Shown here: piece by piece, positions 1 to 8,630 of the stretch
Position numbering within the stretch: the stretch's first letter is position 1
Layout of the letters: every line of letters begins with the position of its first letter
NCBI GenBank assembly: GCA_026261815.1
Contig: JAMPIT010000484.1
Span: forward strand, 17,288,501-17,352,500
DNA from: Monarcha castaneiventris obscurior
Taxonomy: Eukaryota > Chordata > Aves > Passeriformes > Monarchidae
Direction of reading: 5' to 3'
Length of the DNA: 64,000 bases
Position numbers and translations under genes: made by a program
Notes under the pieces: generated by a model
The model's database searches: none
Told to the model about the DNA's origin: nothing
Seen by the model: only the letters and a program-made list of their open reading frames with translations

Positions 1-3000
1 CTGGCGGGGGCCGCGCAGCTGACAGAGACGGACTGTGCCCCGGTGAGACCCCGTGTCCAGCCCCTCCTGGCTGCCTGGGGTGCCGTGGCTGCTGTGCTTA
101 CACAGCTCCTTGTCCCGGCAGAGAGGCTCTCGCTACGATGGCCAGATTGCTGTCTTCGGGGCCAATTTCCAGGAGAAGCTGGGCCACCAGAAGTACCTGG
201 TGGTGAGTGGGCAGGGGCCACGGCACTGGGAGGCTGCGAAGAATCCGGCGGGGACACAGGGAGCTGCAGCATCTCTGCCCTGGCAGGTGGGAGCTGGTGC
301 CATCGGCTGCGAGCTGCTGAAAAACTTTGCCATGATGGGGCTGGCGGCGGGGCCGGACGGGGAACTCATCGTCACCGACATGGACACCGTTGCCCTCTCC
401 AACCTCCATCGGCAGCTTCTCTATCGCTCAGCAGATATATCGGTGAGGCAGCATGAGGCAGGGGCTGAGCTCCCCTCAAAGGGCATCTTGGCTGTCCCCG
501 TGGCTCCCTAGGGCTGGGGGAGTGCTGCCCACCCCCTCTCTACCCTGGCAGAAGCCAAAGTCGGTGGTGGCTGCAGCAGCCGTGCAGCGCATGAACCCTG
601 ATGTCAGGGTGACAGCTCACCAGAACCAGGTGGGACCTGCCACTGAGATGGTCTACAGGGACAACTTCTTCCGGCACCTGGATGGCGTTGCCAGCGCCCT
701 GGACACACTAGAAGCCCGTGAGTGCCAGGAAGGGCAAAGGGGCCAAGCCCCTGGACATGCTCCCTGGGTCTCCAGCACCTCTGGCTCCCTGCAGGCACCT
801 ATTTGGAGAGACGTTGTCTCCGCTGCCGCACACCACTGCTGGACTCGGGCACGGAGGGGGCACGGGGGAATGTGCTGGCCATGGTACCACCCCTGACCAA
901 GCCTCTGGAGCCGGCCAGCACCCCCAGGGATGGCACCTTCCCCCTCTGCACCCTGCGGCACTTCCCCCGCACCATCCAGCACACACTGCAGGTAGGCTGA
1001 GCCGCCCCAGCCCCAGCACCCAGTGAGGAGGCACTGGGACCTTTGTCTTCCTTCCCTGTTTCCCTTCCAGTAGTGGGCCGTGGGCAGGATATGGCCCCAG
1101 CTGCTTCCTGCTGGCAGCCTGAGTGCTGCTGCTGGCCCTGCCAGAGCCTCCCCCCTGGGCTTGGGGGCATAAGGGCGAGTTACAGTGCTCGACACCCATT
1201 TCTCCTCTGCAGTGGGCCCGTGATGAGTTTGAGGGGCTTTTCCAGCTGCCTGCAGAACAAGTCAACCGGTTCATGGAGTGAGTGGGCTTTGGGGGGAGTG
1301 ACGCTGGGAGAGGAGCTTGCAGCTCTGCCAGGGCACTGCTGGGAATGGCGAGAGGGTGCCAGACTGCCACATCCCACCCAGGTGTCTCGCGGGATTGCTC
1401 TCGGGCCAGCATCAGCAGTGCCTGGTTTTGCAGGGACCCAGCTTTCCTGGACCAGCCGCCGCCAGGGAAGGTCCTGGAGCAGGTGTGGGGCAGCCTGCGG
1501 GAGCGGCCACGGGACTGGCAGGACTGCGTGTGCTGGGCTCGGCGGCGCTGGCAGAGCTGCTACCACGATGCCATCACCCAGCTGCTGCACATCTACCCCC
1601 CGGAGCATGTGAGCCCAGCGCCACAGGGCTGGCACCCCCTGCACCCCCTTCCCTCCACCGGCCACGTCACTGCAGCCAGGGGCACACATTCCTGGGCCTG
1701 ACTCTTCTCTCCCTGTGCCAGGAAACCAGCCCAGGTGTTCCCTTCTGGGCAGGGGACAGGAGCTGTCCCCATCCACTGACATTCAACCCTGACAATGTGA
1801 GTGCAGGGAGAGCTGTGGGGTCTCACGCGGGAATGGTATGGGCAGAGGGAGAGCCAAGCCTATGCTGGGGTTACTGGGAATATTGAACTGTGGTTGTGCT
1901 CCCTCTGCCACAGCCTGTGCAGGGCTGCCAGGTCCTGCGCTGGGTCTGTCCCTGTCCCCCAGTCAGTGAGGGCACTGCTGGGAACAGCCTGCACGTACTC
2001 TGTGGCCAGACGAGGAGGAGAGGCTCCTCCACCTTGACTTTGGGGCAAAACCAGGCAGTTTTACCCGCTTGGGGCAGTGCTGGCAGCCCATGGCTGTGTG
2101 GGACCAACTCAGCAAGGTACCTCATGGCCATCCCTGTTCTACTTCGCAGGACACCCACCTGGACTACGTCCTGGCTGCTGCCCACCTCTTTGCCCAAGTA
2201 CACAGGGTGCCACCATGCACAGACCGGGCGGCCATCCAGGCCACCCTCCGTGGTGTGGTCCTGCCACCCTTTGCACCCCAGGAAGGGCTCCAGATCCCTC
2301 TTACAGAGGAGCTCACAGAGGAGGCACAGGTTCCCACAGGTGAGGTTCCCAGGCATGTTCCTAGGTCCAGCATGGTCGTCGTGGGGGCTGTGGCTTCTCA
2401 TCCCTGCTCCAGCACTCAAGAGGACCCAGACCAAGGTGGGGGTACCCCTGCAGTGCCACAGTGCAGGGGTATCACCCCGGGGGTCCCTATGCCTCCAGAT
2501 TGCAGGCAGGTGAAAGAGCTTACCCAGGACCTGATGCAGTGGAGACAGGAGCTGGTGGGGGATGAGGAGGCAGAAACACCCCTGATGGAGCCCATCCACT
2601 TTGAGAAGGTAGCAGAGCCAGGCAGGTGGCCCTGTGCAGCCTGGGGGGTTGATGTCCCCATGGGATGCAGCTGTCCCCGCACTCTTCCCCACAGGACAAC
2701 GATATTCACATAGACTTTATCACGGCAGCGTCCAACCTGCGTGCAGAGAACTATGGCATCCCCCCTGCCAACTGGCTGACGGTGAGAGGGGCAGCCTGTG
2801 GGGTCAGCAGTCCCTGTCCTGTGTGGGGCAGCTGGTGACACCCCTCCTGTCCTCAGAGCAAGCGGATTGCCGGGCGCATCGTGCCCGCCATCATCACCAC
2901 CACGGCGGCCGTGGCCGGGCTGGCGTGCCTGGAGGTCTACAAGCTGGTGTGGGGGTGCCAGGACCTCAGCCACTACCGCAACAGCAATATCAGCCTGTCT

Positions 3001-5383
3001 GACTGCCTGCTGCTCCGTGTCCAGCCCCTGCCACCCCCCACCTACCGGGTAGGACCCTCTTCCCCAGGACAGTGCAGGTGGGGAACACCCAGGGGCCAGT
3101 GGCATCTGCCGTGGGACAGTGTCCGGGGAACCCAGGAGAAAGGAGGTGGCCATGCAGCAAGGGCAGCCCTGGCCATAGCACTCCAGAAATGGATCCGGGT
3201 GCTGCAGTGGGTTGGGAATACTGCCAGGCATTGAGGAACCAGCTCCTTTCCCCTGGCTGTCCCCCAGCATTGAGACGCTGCCACTGTCCCGCTCGCCCAG
3301 CTTCAGGCCCAGCCGTGATGCTCTGGGGTGCCCATGGGACCGAGGCTGCCCCATGACAGGCCCCACGCTGAGCTCCACAGGCAGGGGTGGGAGGCCGCTG
3401 CAGCCGCACACATCTGGCTTATGGAAACCAGCTGCGGCAGCCAGAGAGCAGCTGGCACCGGGCCGGGAAGGGCCGCCCGGGGGAGCGGGGCCGGGGGTCC
3501 CGGCGGTGGGGAACCAGGGAGGGAGAGCGGGGGTGGGGGCAGGCCCAGATTGGGACCGTCTGGGCTATAGAGGCCCCTTTGTCTGGGGGTTTATGGCGTG
3601 CGAGGCAGCCCTTCCGGCACGGCAGGAAGCGCCGATTGGAACCAGATTGGCCCGGGGGGCCCAGGGCCGGGGGCAGGAAGAGGGGGAGGGAGGCGACTCC
3701 ACTGCCTTGCGCCAGCTCCAGCACCACTTGGGGCTGACGGCTGCCCCACGGCCCCCTCGAGCCGCAGGCCCAGCCCTGTGCCATGCTGGCTGTAGTGCCC
3801 CCGGGTTGGCATCATCCCTGGATGGAGGATGCTGCCGGGTCTGGCCATGTCCTCAGGCCCCTGCAGCAGCACCTCCATGTCCCAGGCTGAGGACACCCGG
3901 CGTGACATTTCACACCCCGCTGCTTGGCTATGGTGGGAACATGTCCCCAAGGCCTACTTGGCGTGACCTATGTCCCCACAGAGACCAAGGGAGTGCACAC
4001 GGGGCCAGCCTTGTCCAGAGGGATGTGCTTCCCAGGGATAGAGCGTTGTACTTTGGTGGTGGAGAGCCAGGCTGTGGCTTTCCCTCTGTGCCAAGCAGTT
4101 GCTGCCCCGGTGAGGATGGGGTTAAGCCCTTCTCTCCCCCAGTGGGATAAGTGCAGGCAGCAGAAGGCGGAGGTGAGAAGGCAGCAGAAAGCAGGAGGGA
4201 GAGTGACCAGGTGTGAACACCCCTCCCGAGTGGGGCCGGGGCCAGGCGGGCAGTGCTGGCGCTGCCTGCGGCGAGGGCAGATGGCCGTGCAGCCCTGCCA
4301 GATGGCGCGGGGCCGCGTCCGGCGCTCAGCCCCGGGCTTGGCACCACACTGGCCTCCTCGGGCCCGAGCAGGGGTCGTGGGGCCACAGGCATGAGAAGAG
4401 GTGATTGTGTGGGGCTGGGCAGTGCTTCAATGGCCTTTTGTATGCCTGTCCTGGCCTGGGGCTGGGGGCAGTGCTGGCCCCACACTGACACTGATCCCTG
4501 AAGTGGACCCCAGCAGTGTTGGGGGGACAGTTGTGTCCCCCCACTGCCCCTGCATCACCATGGTGCCCCCATCACCCTGCCCCTTTGCCAGCCCTGATGT
4601 GCCCCAGCCCTGGTGCTGCACCAGTCCGTGCCCCATGGGGCTGGGCAGGGTATGGGGTGCGAGTGCTGGCTGCTACCCCCTGGCAGTACGGCGGGCGGGA
4701 GTGGAGCTGCTGGGACCGGCTGGAGATGCAAGCAGTCAGCGCAGACGGGGAGGCAATGACAGTGCAGGAGGTGCTGGACTGGCTGCAGGTGAGCCCAGCG
4801 CTGGCAGCACTCAGCCAGGTCACCCTGGGGGATGCAGGGCCGGATCCTGACACCCACCTCTTGCAGAGGACACATGGCTGGACCGTGACCATGCTCCTGT
4901 GTGGTGACATCGTGCTCTATGACAGCAAGGCGGATGAAGAAACACAGGCTCAGCAGCAGGCACAGAGGTAGGTGCTGGGCTCCAAGGCCCAATCCTGCCC
5001 CGGGGGGGGGGCTTCCAGCCCCCACTGCCTCAATCCTGAGCCACTCCAGCTGCAGTGCAGTTCCCAGCCAGCTGCTGGATAAACATCCTGCCGGCAGCAC
5101 TTCCCGTGGCAGGACCCCTGCCCGGCCCCTTGCTGCCGGCCCCTGCATCCCACCAGCCTGGCCGGACACCCCTGAGGGGCCCAAGGCACCCCTGGGGCAC
5201 TCAGCCAGCCTTGGGGGACATGCCAGTGGCCCCAAAACCCCCTTTCTCTGCTACAGGTTATCAGAGAACTTGGAGGATGCCAGGATGCCTCAGCAGCAGG
5301 ACCTGGAGCTGCTGTATATATGCGAGGGAGAGGATGCTGAGGTTGAAGATACCCGTCCCCCTCTCCTGTGCTCCCTACCCTGA
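1..5383 (+). CDS. UBA7: Ubiquitin-like modifier-activating enzyme 7 (E1), C-terminal part, 15 exons
   Basis: This E1 adenylates a ubiquitin-like protein and carries it as a thioester; mammalian UBA7 activates ISG15. Exons: 1-42, 122-202, 287-442, 552-717, 795-991, 1213-1277, 1434-1608, 1722-1796, 2150-2339, 2499-2608, 2695-2781, 2857-3048, 4687-4788, 4867-4967 and 5257-5383 (TGA). They join in phase to 621 codons; the N-terminal part is outside the window. Visible in order: the active adenylation core ([16 protein letters not shown], then VTDMDT), the catalytic-cysteine region ([17 protein letters not shown], Cys codon at 947-949), the second catalytic Cys half-domain ([11 protein letters not shown]), the conserved [14 protein letters not shown] and [13 protein letters not shown] blocks, then a short ubiquitin-fold domain ending in an acidic tail. 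I chose UBA7 over UBA1 from the neighbours (INKA1, CDHR4, IP6K1) and the divergent C-terminus; sequence alone would allow a UBA1-like E1. Confidence 0.9.
3049..4686 (+). other. UBA7: Long UBA7 intron (1.64 kb)
   Basis: All other introns of this gene in the window are about 70-360 bp; this one is 1.6 kb. The splice sites are ordinary (GTAGGA donor, TGGCAG acceptor) and the flanking exons read on without a gap. It is GC-rich and has no coding exon I can support. At 3540-3700 it holds a TATA-like CTATAGAG and two inverted CCAAT motifs (ATTGG), which could be a cryptic promoter or chance. Confidence 0.7.
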
Positions 5384-5412
5384 ACAAGGGGCAGGCATCT
5401 CCTGCCCCATGC

Positions 5413-5418
5413 AATAAA
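5413..5418 (+). terminator. UBA7: UBA7 polyadenylation signal AATAAA
   Basis: A canonical AATAAA lies 30 bp after the UBA7 stop codon, so the 3' UTR is very short. The oppositely oriented INKA1 signal is only about 120 bp away. Confidence 0.8.
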
Positions 5419-5535
5419 AGCTGCAGGCTGCATTGGCCCTTTTTGCAAAAACCCCTTGCTCGCCCCTGCCCAGAGTCGGGGTGCAGGCACCCCCTTTGAT
5501 AAACGTTGCAGCGCCCAGACCATACAAAATGGGGG

Positions 5536-5541
5536 TTTATT
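5536..5541 (-). terminator. INKA1: INKA1 polyadenylation signal (AATAAA on minus strand)
   Basis: TTTATT on the plus strand reads AATAAA on the minus strand, 34 bp beyond the INKA1 stop codon. If used, the 3' UTR would be only about 50-60 nt. A longer form running towards UBA7 cannot be excluded. Confidence 0.6.
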
Positions 5542-5574
5542 TACAGGGTGGGGGTGCGGGCCGCAGCAGCAGGG

Positions 5575-7813
5575 CTAAATGTAGCCGATAACGTCGTTGC
5601 AGATGATGGGCTGGCGGCTGCGGCTGTTCATCAGGGCAGTGAAGCGGTGGAAGTCCGTGGCCAGCTGGGCGATGTTGCTGTGGGACTGGTGGAAGCAGGC
5701 GCCCTTGGGCTGTCCCCCCAGCCCCAGCGGGCAGGAGAAACGCTTGGTGGCATCGCGGCCCCCCGGCCGGGCACCGTCGGCTCCCCGGGGCCGGGCCATG
5801 CTGGCCAGCTTGCGGCGTACGTTGCCCGAAAGGCTGAGCAGGAAGGCGGGGGGCTTGGCCAGCCGGCGGGAGGGCTCGGCGGGGGCTCGGCGACGCGGTT
5901 CGGCGCCCACCTCGGGCAGGTCCATCCAGTTCTCCACCAGGTCGGCGAAGCAGTTGTCGCCCAGCACCAAGGGCTGCCGGTTCCGGCTCTGCGACAGCAG
6001 CGCTACGGTCCAGTCCTGCGTGTCGGCGGGCTCCAGCGCCCGCCACTGCTCCAGGCAGGCGTCCGAGGTGGATTTGGGGCGGACACGGCGGGCGGGGGCG
6101 GGCGGCGGGGCGGCGGGGCCGGCGGAGAGCCGGTGTGCCCGCTGGCAGGGCAGCAGATGCCGGCGGCGCACGGGCACCTCCTCTTCCCTCCACGTGCCCC
6201 CCGAGGCCTCCGAGTAGCCCGAGTCGAACTCCAGGCTGCGCTCGCTGGCCGGGGGGGAGCGAGCGGCCGGGCCCCCCCCTTCCTCCTCCTCGCCGCCCGG
6301 GTCCAGGCTGCAGGCCGAGTCCGCCGCCGAGCCGGGGCGCGGGGCACGGGGACCCGGCCCCGGAGCCCTGCCGAGGCGGTGCGGTGCCGGCCGCGTGCCG
6401 GGCATGTGCGCCCGCGGCGTCGGTCCCGCGTCCCGCCGGCTCCACTGCAGGGAAAAGGGGGCACATCAGCACGGTTGTGGCCACCGCCCCCAAACAGCAC
6501 CGCCACCTCCCCATCCCAACCCTCCCCGGCACCCCGCGCCCTCCCCGCCGCGGCTCGGGGGGGCTTCGCTGGCGCAATGGGCGTGCAGCAGGGTGCGGAG
6601 AGCGGGGCGCAGGCCCCGGCTTGCCCGCAGCCCCGGGCCCCGCTTTCCTGCGGCTCCTGCGCGGAGCCGGCCGGCGTGCAGCGGCTTGTCGGGTGAGCAA
6701 GCAGGCACCCAGCCCCGGCCGTGCCTGCGGGAAATGACAGAGGGCCACGGCACGTAGGAGCGGGCGCCCCACTGCCCCCCCTTTCCCCGACAGCCCCTCG
6801 AGTGCCCCCGTCTCTGTGGGGAGGCAACCGGGACACCCCTCCAGCAGAGTCCCCCGCGGTGGCACGGGGCCAGCGGCAGCCCCAGGGCACCCGCGGGTGC
6901 TGGGGTGGGGCTCTCCCCCCGTGCGGTGGCAGGGCCACCCACCCACCCTGTGCCCTCCAGCTGGGGACACCCCAGGTAACATCAGGGTGCAGCCAGGCCT
7001 GCGGCCAGGGCCCGAGCCCCCCCAAACGGCGGGGAATACAGGGGACCAAGGCAGCCAGGGCTGAACGGAGCACGGCCGGGCGGGCGCTGGAAGGGACTCC
7101 TGGCTCCCGCAGCCGGGCCGCTCCTCGCTCTTGAATTCCTATTGTCTGAACGCAAAAGCAGGGTGTTACGTCCGCTTTCCTTTCCGCGCTGGAGTCGCGG
7201 GAAGCTGAGTGTGCAGGAGGGATTGCTTCCAGGACCGATAATTCTGTCCCCTCTGGCTGGCCCTGACAGAGCTGCTGGCAGGACTGTCCTTGTCGTTCGC
7301 CACGTCCCCGTCCCGATCCCCCTCCCCGCTGGCTGGGACCCTCTCATCCAGCCCTAGTGGCAATGTGCCACCACTCCGAGCCGCCCAGTCCCGTCGCTGG
7401 CCGGGAACACCGGGGCAGCCGGTTGTGAGGTGCTGGGTAAGCATGTGGCAGGCCCAGGAGAGCCGAAGGGCCACCCTGTCACCGCCGTCCCTCGGGGCAG
7501 CCCAGGTGGGTGCCAGGGTGGCAGCTCCGGGGGGACGGTGCCGCTGGCATCTTGACAGCTGGACACTGTGGCCGCTGGCCACCCGTGCCCCCAGACCACC
7601 GGTGTCCCACCGGACGCCCACGTCCCCCGCGCCGCCTTTGGCCTCCCGTGTAATGTCACGGCCCTGATGTCACCGACAGCGCCCGGACGTCACGGGCATC
7701 AGGGGGGCGGCGGGGCGCGGGCACGGTGCTCCCGTCCCGTCCCGTTCCCTCCCGGTGCCCGCGGCGGCACTCACCCGGTCGGCGCCCAGCTCGTCCGGGC
7801 GGGCGTTGTGCAT
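5575..7813 (-). CDS. INKA1: Inka box actin regulator 1 (PAK4 inhibitor), two exons
   Basis: INKA1 (FAM212A) binds and inhibits the kinase PAK4 and so affects actin organisation; it was first described in neural crest. Two coding exons on the minus strand: 7813-7775 (ATG, 13 codons, MHNARPDELGADR, followed by a GTGAGT donor) and 6444-5575 (after a pyrimidine-rich CAG acceptor, 289 codons plus stop), 302 aa in total. The first exon is too short for an ORF search, but it resembles the start of mammalian INKA1 and the phase fits. The Inka box covers about residues 139-191, including DWTVALLSQSRNRQPLVLGD and LVENWMDLP. The C-terminal block FHRFTALMNSRSRQPIICND is also recognisable. The N-terminal third is low-complexity (Pro, Gly, Arg, Glu). 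The start is fixed by the short conserved exon 1 rather than the internal ATG at 6405. Confidence 0.93.
6445..7774 (-). other. INKA1: INKA1 intron
   Basis: This is the single intron, 1.33 kb, GC-rich and CpG-rich near its donor. No coding exon is supportable. A less GC-rich patch at about 7130-7260 stands out as possible noncoding regulatory sequence but has no diagnostic motif. Confidence 0.7.
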
Positions 7814-8100
7814 GCCCGGTCCTGCTCCCCCGGCGCTGCTCCCGGCCCCGCTCCCAGTGCCGCCGCTGCCGGTGGCGGAGCAGCAGCAGCAGCAGCAGCC
7901 GCAGCAGCAGCGGACGGAGCGCCCGGCTGTGCCCGCCGCCTCCCGGCGCTGCCCGGCGGCCCCGCCCCGCCCCGCCCCGGCCAATGGGGCCGCCGTAACG
8001 TGAGCCCGGCCCGCACCGGCACCGGCACCGCCGCCCCGGGGCCCCGCCCCGCCCACGGACCCCTCCCCGCCGCCCCGGGGCCCCGCGCCGGGCACCACCC
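7814..8100 (-). promoter_or_regulatory. INKA1: INKA1 5' UTR and CpG-island promoter
   Basis: The sequence just upstream of the INKA1 start is very CpG-rich. It has a run of GC boxes (CCCCGCCCC repeats, about 7960-7980) next to a CCAAT motif at 7981-7985, about 170 bp upstream of the ATG. No TATA box is visible. This looks like a TATA-less CpG promoter; the transcription start cannot be placed from sequence alone. Confidence 0.6.
7881..7910. repeat. CAG/CTG triplet repeat, (CAG)6-CCG-(CAG)3
   Basis: An interrupted triplet repeat 68-97 bp upstream of the INKA1 start codon. It reads CTG on the transcribed (minus) strand and probably lies in the 5' UTR, not in coding sequence. Confidence 0.85.
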
Positions 8101-8294
8101 GGGCACGGCCGGGACAGGCGGGATCTGCGTCCCAGCCGGCAGCACCTCGGGCACCGGGGGTCCCGGAGCCCGGTGTGCCCCGGTAGGAAGGAGGGCAGCC
8201 CCGGTACAGGGCCCCGGCGGAGGCACCCGCTGCTGGCACCCCCCGCCAGCGAGCTGGCAGAGCCGGGCTGGGAAGGGAAGAGTGACCCTGGCCG

Positions 8295-8412
8295 CAGCGC
8301 CCGTAATTGGGAACTAATAGCGCTTAATGGGGATCCCGGGAGAAGCGGCACTGGTTTGCAAATGAACGAGAACACGACCAAAAATTACCTCCCAGCTAAT
8401 TTTCCCGGTTCC
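8295..8412. promoter_or_regulatory. AT-richer block with homeodomain/POU-like sites
   Basis: Within GC-rich surroundings this 120-bp block has five TAAT/ATTA cores (8304, 8315, 8325, 8384, 8397) and an octamer-like TTTGCAAAT at 8355-8363. It lies between the INKA1 promoter and the CDHR4 start. The enhancer role is an inference from motif clustering. Confidence 0.35.
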
Positions 8413-8583
8413 GAGCGTGCCGCGTGGTGAAGCAGCGTGGGGTGGCAGCCAAACCCCACGGAGCTGCGAGTGGCGAGGCGTGCAGAGCTGGGGGCACTGG
8501 AGCCGTGCCCTGTCCCTCCCCTGGCCGGGCCGGCCACCACGGGTGTGGGTGGATGGCGTGACGCCGGGCCGGGGTGGTGCCCA

Positions 8584-8597
8584 GCACCCCTGGCAAC
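8584..8597 (+). promoter_or_regulatory. CDHR4: Candidate RFX X-box in CDHR4 promoter
   Basis: The 14-mer here has a perfect right half (TGGCAAC) and 10 of 14 matches to the palindromic X-box bound by RFX factors. It ends 33 bp before the CDHR4 ATG. RFX sites mark genes of ciliated cells, a plausible setting for CDHR4. Confidence 0.35.
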
Positions 8598-8630
8598 CGG
8601 CTTCAGCTTGTCCCAAACACCCAGCGAGCC

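Noticed and set aside
6405..6405. Internal ATG as the INKA1 start
   Set aside because: It would omit the conserved first exon MHNARPDELGADR, which has a good donor and matches in phase.
5506..6982. Long frames overlapping INKA1 (396 codons antisense, 481 codons in another minus-strand frame)
   Set aside because: Shadows of the GC-rich INKA1 exon; the INKA1 frame has the conserved box and they do not.
7881..7910. CAG repeat as a polyglutamine-coding tract
   Set aside because: No gene reads CAG in frame here; the only nearby gene is on the minus strand and starts downstream of it.
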